The notes below the pieces were generated by a model that saw nothing but the letters and a program-made list of their open reading frames with translations, was not told where the DNA came from and ran no database searches. Of a stretch of DNA of 64,000 nucleotides, positions 33,562-44,423 are shown piece by piece. The position numbers were made by a program, and so were the translations under genes. The stretch covers positions 106,430,554-106,494,553 of the forward strand of contig CM043949.1 of the NCBI GenBank assembly GCA_014529385.2, written 5' to 3'. Numbering within the stretch: the first letter of the stretch is position 1; every line of letters starts with the position of its first letter. Source of the DNA: Adiantum capillus-veneris (Eukaryota > Streptophyta > Polypodiopsida > Polypodiales > Pteridaceae).

Positions 33562-34959
33562 GCCATTGTTGAGTCTTCAGTGAAAGGAGACTATGTTGCT
33601 AATGTTGATGCAGAATGGGCTTTTAGTGCAGAGTGCATGTACAATCCTGTTGTCCATGATGCATGCTTGTCAGGTGCTGCAAATTCACATGTGTGGTATT
33701 TTGATAGTGGTGCTACAAAGCACATTACCTCACATCGTGAATTGTTTACCTCTCTCGAGTCTGTCCCTCATGGGAATTCAGTCACTTGTGCCAACAATGC
33801 CTCTTATCCGGTTCAGAGAGTTGGAAAAATTGTGCTTACTGCTGCAAATGACAGTTCCTTCACAGTTGTTGATGCACTTTATGTACCTGGGATCAAGAAG
33901 AATCTCTTGTTTGTATCCGCACTTGCTAGACTTGGACTTGTAGTCAAATTTGTGGATGACAGAGGTAGAGTTCATGATCTTAGTTTTGGTGATGAAATTG
34001 TTGCATCTGGCCTTTTGTGCCATGGGCTGTATAAGCTCACTTTGTATGACAAGTGTGGAAAAAAAATTTCAAATGTTGTTCCAGATTCAAGGGTTATTTC
34101 ATATGCAAAACTTTGGCATGCACGTTTTGGTCATCTGAATTTTTCTAGTTTACTGCGTTTGCAGAAATCTGATATGGTTGCTTCTTGGCCGCCTCTTGAA
34201 GCACCTGTCAAACATGTTTGTGAAGGGTGTATTTTGGGTAAGATGCAGCGTTCCAAGTTTCCAAAGGATGGTTCAGTTCGGGCCACATGCAGGTTGCAAC
34301 TTGTGCATAGTGATGTTTGTGGACCCATGCAAACTCCTTCCTTGGGCAATTACCTTTACTTTGTGACTTATATTGATGATTACTTCAGGCATGCATGGGT
34401 ATTTCCGCTTAAAGCAAAGTCCTAAGTTTTTATGTGCTTAAAACAATTTCTAGCTATGGCTAAAAATGTCTCGAAATGTACTATGGGCACCCTCCATTCC
34501 GATCGAGGGGGGGAGTATATGTCTCATGAATTTAATTCATTTCTGGCTAGTCGTGGGATAATACACCAATGTACAGTGCCTTATACACCTCAGAAAAATG
34601 GTGTTGTTGAGAGGAAAAACAGGTCACTGACGGAAATGGCACGATGTATGGTCAAAAGTCAAGCTTTGCCGCATTCCTTTTGGCTTGAGGCCATCATGTG
34701 TGCCACTTATGTACTTAAGAGGTGTCCTACAAAAGCTTTGCAGTCTATTACTCCATATGAAGCATGGCATGATAGAAAGCCTTCTATTGAGCACATGCGT
34801 CTTTTTGGTTGTTTGGCATATGCTTTGGTGCCACAAACACAGCGCAAAAAACTGGATGATAAGGCTGTCAAATGTATTTTTGTTGGTTATAGTGCTGAAA
34901 GCAAAGGTTACAAGTTGTATCATCCGCAAACAAAACGTATTTGGTTTCACGGGATGTAG
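33562..34959 (+). pseudogene. pol: C3 protease and integrase
   Basis: The protease active site reads WYFDSGATKHIT at about 33697-33735. The pre-integrase zinc motif is LWHARFGHLN...CEGCILGKM. Integrase follows: HSDVCGP (Asp 1), HSDRGGEY (Asp 2), PQKNGVVERKN (Glu). WLEAIMCATYVLKRCP and KCIFVGYS follow in family order. An in-frame TAA at 34423 separates the two open pieces, and a frame change occurs near 34945. Confidence 0.88.
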
Positions 34960-36865
34960 TGTTTGTGGAAGATTCTGTTCAGTCCTTGCTGTCATGTACT
35001 ACAGACAGTAATGTAAGCTCACAGGACATTTATGACACTTCTTTGCCTCTTTTTAGTGGTGGAAATACGAATGTAAGTTCCAATGAGGCACATGTACAGC
35101 CTATGGGGGTTTCTGAAAATGTTACAGATCAGCCTGTTATTGATGCAAATGTAAATGATGTACTTGATGAGGAAAGGGCTGAAAATGAGCAGGCTAGAGG
35201 TATGCCAAAATGGCTGGTGCACACTTTGCGTGACTGTAAATTGGATGCACCTTTGTCTAGTCGTACTCTTTCAGGATCTCGCCATGCATCTTATGCATCA
35301 GATTGTTATGCTTTGGCTGTGTCTAGCTTACATGATGTTGAGGGCCCTCTGTCTTTTGATGAAGCACAGAATTTAGAAAATTCGATGGCTGCCATGCAAT
35401 CAGAATATGATGCACTTATAGAAAATGACACATGGACTTCATGTGATTTCCCTCCTGGCAAAAAGGCCATTGGTACAAAGTGGGTTTACAAGTTGAAACA
35501 CAAGCCGGATGGTGAGATCGATGTCCATATGGCTCGACTTGTTGCAAAGGGTTATGCACAATAGAAAGGCATAGATTATGAAGAGACTTTTGCTCCCAGT
35601 TGTCATACGACTACTTTGCGTTTTCTATGTGCATTGGCAGCTCATTTTGGGTTGGGATGTACATCAATCATACATTGTTACTGCTTTCTTGAATGGTGAC
35701 ACATTTGAGGAAGTTTATGTAACGCAGCCTCGCAGTTTTGTCAAGAAAGGACAAGAGGACAAAGTGTGCAGATGTAAGTAGGCTTTGTATGGGTTGAAGA
35801 AATCTCCTCGTGCTTGATATGAGAAAGCTAACACTCATTTGGTCAAACAAGGCTTTCCTAATAGTCCAATAGAAAGCACATTATATGTAAAGCGTGAGGG
35901 TGATGTACTTCTCATTGTGGTTCTTTATGTGGATGATTTGCTGATCACTGGACCAAATGAGAGACATATTGCTGATGAATTCAAGGCTGATTTGAATGCT
36001 ACTTTCAAGATGAAAGATTTGGGATTGTTGCATCATTACTTGGGTATACAATTTAAGCAGTGTGATGGTGGTATTGCCTTGTGTTAGAAAAGTTACATAG
36101 AGACATTGCTATGTAGGTTTAGACTTGAGGATTGCAAACCTATTGCCACTCCCATGGAAACATGTATGAAATTGAGTCTTCATGATGCTGGTGATCCTGC
36201 AGATGTCACTCTTTACCAAACTGCTGTTGGATGCCTCATTTATGAATGCAACACGAGGCCTGATATTCAGTTTGCAGTCTCACATGTCAGCAAATTTGCA
36301 GTCTAAGCATTGGCAGGCCATCAAGAGGATTTTCCGCTACCTTAGTGGCACTTTACATCTTGGCTTGCTTTATCCCAAGGGGGGATCATTGCCGCCAGAC
36401 ATACATGCTTTTTCGGACTCAAATTGGGCTGATTGTTTTGACACGCAAGTGTCCACAATTAGTTTTTGTTTCATGCTTGGTAGTTCATGTATATCATTGT
36501 TGAGCAAGAAGCAACCTACTGTGGCCAGTTCGAGTTGTGAGGCTGAGTACAGGGCAATCTTCATAGCTATAGTTGAGTGTGTATGGCGCAAACGCCTTAT
36601 GGCTGATTTGGGTGTCGGACAGGACACTATCTACACTAACAGTCAAAGTGCATTGGCACCTGCAAGGAACCCAGTTTTTCATGCTCGCACAAAGCACATT
36701 GAGGTGCATTACCACTATGTCAGGGAGAGGCTCTCAATAGGAGAGATCAGCTTGGCTTATGTGCCAACACAGGACAACCTTGGAGATCTTTTTACAAAGG
36801 CATTGTCTCGTGAGAAGCTCGAAGCTTTTTCCAAATCTTTGGGCTTACTCCCCTTTGTGGACTGA
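34960..36865 (+). pseudogene. pol: C3 reverse transcriptase and RNase H, copy A
   Basis: RT motifs are KWVYKLKHKPDGEID, VVLYVDDLLITGPNE (catalytic YVDD) and MKDLGLLHHYLGIQF. The connection has NTRPDIQFAVSHVSKF. RNase H has SSCEAEYRA and SQSALAPARNPVFHARTKHIEVHY. Stops occur at TAG 35561, TAG 35778, TGA 35816 and TAG 36085, with a deletion of about 17 bp near 36298. The TGA at 35816 (CGTGCTTGATATGAG) and the TAG at 36085 (TTGTGTTAGAAAAGT) are shared with copy B. Confidence 0.88.
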
Positions 36866-36941
36866 TCATGTCCTTAGGGCATGGCACTTCCCTTTACTCA
36901 TGTGCCATCTCTCGTTCACCGCATCACTCTAGGGGGGAATT

Positions 36942-37167
36942 TGTTACCATATACATGTGGTAGTGATGTGTGTGACCACACTAGGACCGCCGGGGAATTT
37001 TTTCCCTCTTTAGGAGGTTTTTCCCCCGTGCATTGTATATACGCCCATCACTCTAGGGCTATCTATCTTTCCATTGCACACTAAGTAAAACACTCTCTAT
37101 TGTGTTTCTTGAGCTTCCTTCGTCTTCTCCACGTTGTGTGCATTTCTCTGCGACCCTAATTCCAACA
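36942..37167 (+). repeat. Internal complete LTR of C3
   Basis: 226 bp, TGTTACCATATACATG...TTCCAACA, preceded by the polypurine tract AGGGGGGAATT. The next five bases (CAAGT) do not match the ATGAG TSD, so this LTR is not the element boundary. Confidence 0.9.
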
Positions 37168-38129
37168 CAAGTTTCATCCAATTTGGGTCATCTTTGACTT
37201 AGAATACCTAAGATAGAATTAGGGGAGATTGACATGCCTACAAGTGTCTGAATCATAAAGAAAAACTTGGGGTCAATAGAACACATCAAGGAGAGTCTAA
37301 ATTTCAAGTTTGGACCCCGGTTTGGACTAATTTTGAGCACTTAGACATCATACATGTATGAAGTCTGGAAGCTCATTTTAGGGCTCAGGTAGTGATTTTG
37401 ACTAACCAAGAACCTTCCTTGTGACCCTAGGATCCTATCTATCTCCTTAGATCAGTGTATAGAGCTCTCATAGGTAATCAAGTCCTTATATAAAATTGTT
37501 TGGTTGGGATTAACCCTGAAGTTATACCGATCAACACGGTAGAGTACTTAAGTGAGAATCACTATTTTGACAAAGAATTGCAAAGCTGAAAGTTTTGTGC
37601 AGATAGCTAGAACCAAGGATCCCACAAGTTGGTGATCATTTTGGAGTGCAAATTACTTTACAAGTTGAGAAAGCTGAAGCCAAGTAAGAGGAAGGAGTAT
37701 CTGCAATTAGACTTCTAAGATAAAAGGTTTGGGTTGATAGTTGTTCGTGTGTTCATGAATTTGAGATCTAGTAGGTGTCTTTATAGAGAGGGAAGAGTGA
37801 GTGGAGATCAAGTTAGCTTAGTGTCGACAGAAGAGAGTGTAAACCAAGCAAGGATATATCCACTAGCACCAATCATACAAGAGGGCAATGATATTGACAC
37901 CTCTTTTGACGAATCATATCAGTGGATGGATAACCAAAAACATGGAGGTTTCCAAAAGCAAGGGACTATGGGGGGTAGCACGTTCCAAAAACCCTTAAAC
38001 ATACCAAAATCCATGGAAATCTTCCTAAAGGGAAGAAACGCCCACGGAGCCCTAGTGTATGATGTTGTTTGTGGATGTTAATGATTCTGTATTGAAGAAT
38101 GGCCGGCAAGAGGATTGGCAATAATCATG
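37168..38129 (+). other. Unrelated DNA captured inside C3
   Basis: It has no match to any other copia segment in the window, begins directly after an LTR 3' end and ends at the start of a second RT segment. The longest frame (37734-38081, 115 codons) has no domain I recognise. No poly-A run was seen at the right junction. It may be host or other-element sequence carried along by a read-through transcript. Confidence 0.6.
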
Positions 38130-39557
38130 GGCAAAAGGCCATTGGTATGAAGTGGGTTTACAAGTTGAAACGCAAGCCGGATGGTGAGATCGATCGCCGT
38201 AAGGCTCGACTTGTTGCAAAGGATTATGCACAGCAAAAAGGCATAGATTATGAAGAGACTTTTTCTCCCACTTGTCATATGACTACTGTGCGTTTTCTAT
38301 GTGCATTGGCAGCTCATTTTGGGTTGGGATGTACATCAATCATACATTGTTATTGCTTTCTTGAATGGTGACACATTTGAGGAAGTTTATGTAACTCAGC
38401 CTCGCGGTTTTGTCAAGAAAGGACAAGAGGACAAAGTGTGCAGATGTAAGCAGGCTTTGTATGGGTTGAAGAAATCTCCTCGTGCTTGATATGAGAAAGC
38501 TAACACTCATTTGGTCAAACAAGGCTTTCCTAATAGTCCAATAGAAAGCACATTATATGTAAAGCGTGAGGGTGATGTACTTCTCATTGTGGTTCTTTAT
38601 GTGGATGATTTGCTGATCACTGGACCAAATGAGAGACATATTGCTAATGAATTCAAGGCTGATTTGAATGCTACTTTCAAGATGAAAGATTTGGGATTGT
38701 TGCATCATTACTTGGGTATACAATTTAAGCAGTGTGATGGTGGTATTGCCTTGTGTTAGAAAAGTTACATAGAGACATTGCTATGTAAGTTTAGACTTGA
38801 GGATTGCAAACCTATTGCCACTCCCATGGAAACATGTATGAAATTGAGTCTTCATGATGCTGGTGATCCTGCAGATGTCACTCTTTACCAAACTGCTGTT
38901 GGATGCCTCATTTATGAATGCAACACAAGGCCTGATATTCAGTTTACAGTCTCACATGTCAGCAAATTTGTGCATAGTCCAGGGTCTAAGCATTGGAAAT
39001 CCATCAAGAGGATTTTCCGCTACCTTAGTGGCACTTTACATCTTGGCTTGCTTTATCCCAAGGGGGGATCATTGCCGCCAGACTTACATGCTTTTTCGGA
39101 CTCGGATTGGGCTGGTTGTTTTGACACGCGAATGTCCACAAGTGGTTTTTGTTTCATGCTTGGCAGTTCATGTATATCATGTTTGAGCAAGAAGAAACCT
39201 AGTGTGGCCACTTCGAGTTGTGAGGCTCAGTACAGGGCAGTCTTCACAGCTACGGTTGAGTGTGTATGGCTCAGACGCCTTATGGCTGATTTGGGTGTTG
39301 GACAGGACACTGCCAACACTATCTACACTGACAGTCAGAGCGCATTGGTAGTTGCAAGGAACCCAGTTTTTCATTCTCGCACAAAGCACATTGAGGTGCA
39401 TTACCACTATGTCAGGGAGAGGCTCTCAGTAGGAGAGATCAGCTTGGCTTATGTGCCAACACAGGACAACCTTGCAGATCTTTTTACAAAGGCATTGTCT
39501 CCTGAGAAGCTTGAAGCTTTCCGCAAAGCTTTGGGCTTACTCCTCTTTGTGGATTGA
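38130..39557 (+). pseudogene. pol: C3 reverse transcriptase and RNase H, copy B
   Basis: A second copy of the 3' half of pol, starting at GGCAAAAGGCCATTGG (matching 35457) and running to the same C-terminal LLLFVD stop. It shares with copy A the TGA in place of Trp and the TAG in place of Gln, so both descend from one already defective template. It keeps the VHSPGSKHW segment that copy A lost and reads DSQSALVVARNPVFHSRTK in RNase H. It is followed by a polypurine tract and the true 3' LTR. Confidence 0.9.
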
Positions 39558-39632
39558 TCATGTCCTCAAGGCATGGCACTTCCCTTTACTCATGTGCCAG
39601 CTCTCGTTCACCGCATCACTCCAAGGGGGATT

Positions 39633-39858
39633 TGTTACCATATACATGTGGTAGTGATGTGTGTGAACACACTAGGACCACCGGGGCATTTTTTTCCTCT
39701 TTAGGCGGTTTTTTCCCCGGAGCATTGTATATACGTCCATCACTCTAGGGATATCTATCTTTCCATTGCACACTAAGTAACACACTCTCTATTGTGTGCC
39801 TTGATCTTCCTTCATCTTCTCCAAGCTGTGTGCGTTTCTCTACAACCTAATTCCAACA
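39633..39858 (+). repeat. C3 3' LTR
   Basis: 226 bp, TGTTACCATATACATG...TTCCAACA, preceded by CCAAGGGGGATT and followed by the ATGAG TSD that matches 22617-22621. Confidence 0.93.
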
Positions 39859-39863
39859 ATGAG

Positions 39864-40620
39864 AGCTACATAGAGGTATCCACCACGAAAACTTCCGGAG
39901 AGTGCGTACACCGTGAAACGAGAGAGAAGATAATAAGAATATATATATATGTATAGAGAGAGAGAGAGAGAGTATCATTCTTCTTCTTCTTCTTCACTAG
40001 AGAGAAGATTTTATGGAGATGGTGATGAAGAGCTTGCACCACTCCGTATAATAGATAAGTAATTCTAACGTCAAGGCAAGAGAGCTTCCACGTCTGAGAG
40101 TGTATTTATCTTCCCCAAAGTGAAAGAAGAGAGGTCTTTATATAGGCTCTCAAGGCCAAAAGCACTAGCTAAGAATAGAGTGAAGCAAGGAGAGACAAGT
40201 TCGCGCACGTTCGCGGCTTACTATAAATAATTTTATTAAAAAAAAAGAATTCAAATGTTTTTTTTCTGAGGACACGGATTTCAATACGCGATTTAGAGAC
40301 TTTATGAAGAAGCTTGGCTTCCAAGAAAAGAGTTCTAAACTAAGCTCCTCCTCTCTTTTCTAAAAAGAATCTTTCTTTTCTAAACACAAGCCTTTGCTTT
40401 TTGGTGGTCAACTCTCCCCCTTGCCATTCAATTTTTACATTAAATTTGACCATCCGAACAGTATCTAACCAACTAATGAAAACCGTAGCTAAACTACGCC
40501 ACACCGTAACATCCGACATAATTTTGAGTTTCCAATATTGTCAATCAAAATTCGACAAAATAGATATTGAAAGTTAGTTTTCTTACTTTTAAAAGAGACC
40601 CAAAAATTACGGATCTTACA
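39864..40620 (+). other. X, right part after C3
   Basis: It continues X beyond C3. Non-coding, with a short GA run near 39954-39973 and a CTT run near 39979. It ends ATTACGGATCTTACA at the GATTA TSD. No gene motif. Confidence 0.65.
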
Positions 40621-40625
40621 GATTA

Positions 40626-41114
40626 TGTGACGAGATGTGCATCTTTCTCGTAAGAATACTCCTTCCTCTCAATCTACTCTCATACCCCGCTAGCTCTCAC
40701 CATCTTCGAAGGTGTGTGAGATCTTGGGTCTGAGACCATGAGGGAATTGATGTTGTGTTTGATAAGTGTTTTGCTTAGTGCTTGAAGTTTCCATCTTCAT
40801 TGCACTAGCTAGTATTGAAGGAACACAAAAAATTGTATTGTAAAATGTCTCTCTTGATGGGAGAAACCATAACACAAAGCCTTTTGGAGAGCGGATCGGC
40901 TCCATGCAAATCCGGTCCTCAACTGTTGTCAATTGCTTAATTTCTTTCTCTTTTGAAGTATTGTTCATGCTATCTAAATAGGTGTTATACTTTTTGTTGC
41001 TCTCTCGACCCAAGCACTCTTGTTATCCTCATTAGGAATCTATTCTAATGAAATGCTCACTATGTTCATGCTATTTTCCACTACACACAAGTTACTAGAC
41101 CATTAAATGTTACA
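40626..41114 (+). repeat. G1 5' LTR, segment 3
   Basis: Begins TGTGACGAGATGTGCATC, matches about 47876-48366 of the solo LTR and ends AAATGTTACA. A primer site follows directly. Confidence 0.9.
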
Positions 41115-41115
41115 T

Positions 41116-41127
41116 TTGTATCAGAGC
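41116..41127 (+). other. G1 primer-binding site
   Basis: TTGTATCAGAGC, one base off the initiator-Met-tRNA site, starts two bases after the LTR end. Confidence 0.78.
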
Positions 41128-41531
41128 ACAAGGTTTCTCTTTTCTTCCTCAAGAAGGGAGGCCCTCAAGCTAGGTGTAAATGGTTGGTATTATTAATTGC
41201 ATGTGAGTAAGTAGAATAGGGATTTTTCAGCCTTGCAGTGCGCCTGCCTTTGTGCAGTTAATGGGGCATCACCGTCAAAAGCTATGGTTTTAATAATGGA
41301 CTCCTATGGGCCTTGCCTACGGCTTAACCACTATTGAGCTATAAGAAGCTTGACAGGAGCCGGTGTTGTTTTGGTGTTCAACGACCCTCTCTTCTATTCC
41401 TTGCAATTAATGGTATTCGAGCCACGGGTTCAGTAGCTTGAGTGCTTTTTCTAAAGGGGTAGAGAGGAGTAGCAACTAGGGCTTGAAGTGCCAAAGTACA
41501 CCGAAAACGTTTACACCTAAAAGTTGTTAGC

Positions 41532-43050
41532 ATGGCTGACCATAGTAAAGAGAGTGAACTTAATTTTGATAACTTTGGTTTTGCTAATGAGTAGGCTAGT
41601 AATGATGCCATGCTACTTGTTAACTATCTTGTTTCTAGGCTTCAACAAGCCATGGGAAATCCATCCCTCCAAAGTGAAGTGCAACGGCAGCTTCGTGCTC
41701 ATGAGATTCTCCAAGCTCCCCACCATGATGAGAGAGCACCTAGGAAGCCTCCTTGCGAGACTTCCAAAAGAGGTCTCTCTCCAATTCGGGAAGAAGAAGA
41801 GGATCCATATGAAGGGTTCAAAAATTTGCTCCTTGATGATGCATCTCCTTCTCAAAGGAGAATTCAAGAGCCCCCATCGAAGGAACGAGAAAGAAGTGAG
41901 TCTCCTGCCACCTCGGTGGAGATGGCTCCACGAAGACAGCGAGCTAAACGCCCTCCATCACCTCCAGAACAGAGAAGACCATCACATACTTCTCCACACC
42001 CTACTTCAAAGCGGGATGACAAAAAGCAATAGAAGAAAAAGGCGAGAAAGAGGACAGACTCTTCTCCATATTCTTCATCCTCTTCCTCTTATGAAAGTGA
42101 TGGTGAAGACAAAGAAGATCAAGGCAAGAAAAAGGCGAGAAAGAGGTCACCCTCTTCTCCATCTTCCTCAAATTCTTCACCTTCTGAAGAAAGTAATGGT
42201 GCAACCTTTGAACATCAAACAGAAGAGGCCATAGGAAATCCTATGCCGCATGGAAAAGGTCATCCGAGCTCAAGAAGTTCAAAGAGGGAGGGAAGAGCAT
42301 CTCTTTCCTTACCTACGATGGCACTTTTGGTGCTAAGGACAAAGTCTTGGCCTTTATCCAACAGTTCAATGGGGCATTTGGAGATGAGGGCTTCACGGAG
42401 TCCTCTAAGCTACAACATGTAGCTATGTACTTCCAAAAGTCCGTCAGGCAATGGTGGTCTAGCCTATGGGCCAGCAATGAAGCTCCACAAACATGGAAAA
42501 CTTTAAGAGCTTCCATTATGAAGCAATTTTTGGCCACCAATGCCAAAGACAAAGTACTCACCGAATGGCAAAGCTTGAAGCTCTCCCTCTACGAATCCAT
42601 TCACAATATGTAGACAAGTTTTGGGACTTACAACTCAAAGCCACTGTCTTTAAGAAGTTGGATTTTGGAGAGCAAAAGCAACAATTTTGTGCGGGCTTAA
42701 CTGAAGAAATGGCGGAGTATGTCAACTCCCAAAGGCCACGCACCATATCGGCGGTTATACACCATGCTATGGTGGCTTCTTGAATCAATTTCCAAACGGG
42801 GGATAATAGAAATTTTAAGCCCACAGAAAACAAGGGTTCCAATGAGCCTCAGGGGAAGGACAATGTCCAAAAGTCTCCTAAGGGCAACTCCAACAAAGCT
42901 AAGGAGAAGGGAGTTTACAAAGGTAAAAACAAACTCTCTCCTGAAGAGCTTGAGCGTTATCGCAAGGATAACCTTTGTTTCAAGTGCGGCGAGCAAGGGC
43001 ATGTGTAACACGCTTGTCCCCAAAAGAACACCCACCATGAACCTCCTAGA
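41532..43050 (+). pseudogene. gag: G1 gag pseudogene
   Basis: The ATG at 41532 (MADHSKESE) is the first good start after a leader of about 400 bp. The N-terminal third is very basic and Ser/Pro-rich (KKKARKR twice, long Ser runs), as in some chromovirus Gags. A gag core follows in another frame at 42347-42780: FIQQFNGAFGDEGF, VRQWWSSL, WKTLRASIMKQF, LTEWQSLKL and LTEEMAEYV. The zinc knuckle CFKCGEQGHVxHAC lies at about 42979-43020, with a TAA inside. Stops at 41592, 42030, 42611 and 42781 and at least one frameshift inactivate it. Confidence 0.85.
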
Positions 43051-43507
43051 GCTACCTTGGTCGAAATCCAAGAGGAGGAAACTCACCACAAAGGATATCC
43101 TCTATGCCATGCTTGGAGAAAGGTAAGAGAACATGATGCTTTTATTCTCTTTGACACTGGTTCTACTCACAATTTCATATCCACAGAGTTGGCCACCAAG
43201 CTAGGCATACAAGCTTACGAGATGGGAGATGTCCTACCCATAGACGGTGGTTTCAAGGGGAAAGAAGCTTGAGTCACTCCCTTAATCGGGAAATTGAGGC
43301 TCCATGTCCAAAGCTATGTGGACAAAGAGGAATTCTCTAAAGCATGAGGATGTAATCTTAGGGGCACCTGATGGCATGGCTACCAATGTCAAATTCCCTA
43401 AACGGAGAATCTTCTTTAGGTTCAGGGAAAAAGATATGTACATAGATCTTGAGGAAATGGGTAACACCATACCCAGTGTACATATGAAGCTTTCAATAAG
43501 TCAATAA
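43051..43507 (+). pseudogene. pol: G1 retropepsin
   Basis: The motif FILFDTGSTHNFIS at about 43141-43182 gives the aspartic protease DTG triplet in the form typical of plant gypsy elements. ATKLG follows. A TGA at 43270 and a frame change then interrupt it. It processes the Gag-Pol polyprotein in active relatives. Confidence 0.85.
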
Positions 43508-43639
43508 AGAGCTCTATTTCTGTGTACATGATTTTTGTTAAAGCTCTCAAAATGAACCTAATGTTTTAGCAAAAGAAAATATACGCAATCATAAGGAATT
43601 AGAGTTATCCAATTTTCTCAAGGGGTTTCAAGATGTCTT

Positions 43640-44423
43640 TATTGACGACATCCCTTGTGAGCTACCTCCTAAACGAGGAAATGATGACCATGCAATTGAA
43701 ATTCTTCTAGGAAGTTCACCACCTAACAAACCTCCTTATAGAGTTTTTCAAGCTCAACAAGAGGAGATTATGCGGCAAGTGCATGAGTTAGTTGAGAAGG
43801 TCATGGTTAGTCCTAGCTCATCTCCATTTTGTTCTCGTGTGCTTTAAGTGCAAAAGAAAGACGGCACATATCGTATGTGTGTCGATTATAGAGCACTAAA
43901 TAGGATCACTATCAAGAATAGGTTTCCCGTTCCACGGGTAGAAGACCTATTTGATAAGTTACAAGGTTCCACCTACTTCAGTAGGATTGACCTAAAAAGT
44001 GGCTATCATCAAATATAAGGATAGCTGATCAAGACATTGTAAAGACGGCATTTTGCACTATGTTTGGTCTTTACGAATACATTGTCATGCCTTTTGGCTT
44101 GACCAATGCAACAGCCACATTCAACCGCTTGACGGAGAAGCTATTCAAGCCTCACCGAACCTTTGTTGGAGTGTTCTTTGATGATATCATCATCTACTCT
44201 AATTCATTAGACAAACACAAGCAACACCTCTAGGTAATATTTCAAGTTTTAAGAGAGAATAAACTTTATGCTAATCGAAACAAAGTGAATTTTTCTTACA
44301 AGAGATCAGTATTTAGGTCACATTATCTCTCAAGATGGCATCCAAATGGATCCATCAAAGTTAGAGGTAATAAAAGGATGGCCTTAACCAAGGAATCTTC
44401 ATGAACTAAGAAGCTTTATAGGT
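43640..44423 (+). pseudogene. pol: G1 reverse transcriptase
   Basis: RT motifs over several frames: YRVFQAQQEEIMRQV (entry), [29 protein letters not shown] (first Asp), MPFGLTNATATF and FFDDIIIYS (catalytic Asp pair, usual YVDD/YIDD). Stops at about 43846 (TAA), 44016 (TAA) and 44232 (TAG), with frame slips near 44290. Clearly a gypsy RT, and dead. Confidence 0.88.

Larger units (their letters stand above)
22622..39858 (+). mobile_element. Ty1/copia retrotransposon C3 with nested DNA transposon and rearranged 3' end
   Basis: The outer LTRs 22622-22848 and 39633-39858 are flanked by the perfect TSD ATGAG (22617-22621 and 39859-39863). Subtracting T9 leaves about 7.8 kb. Order: LTR, primer site, gag start, T9, rest of gag, protease, integrase, RT-RH, an internal complete LTR (36942-37167), about 960 bp of unrelated DNA, a second RT-RH (38130-39557), LTR. 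The LTR family differs from C1/C2, being short (about 226 bp) and beginning TGTTACCATATAC. Confidence 0.9.

Noticed and set aside
36942-37167. 3' end of C3
   Set aside because: The bases after it (CAAGT) do not match the TSD before 22622. The LTR at 39633-39858 does (ATGAG).
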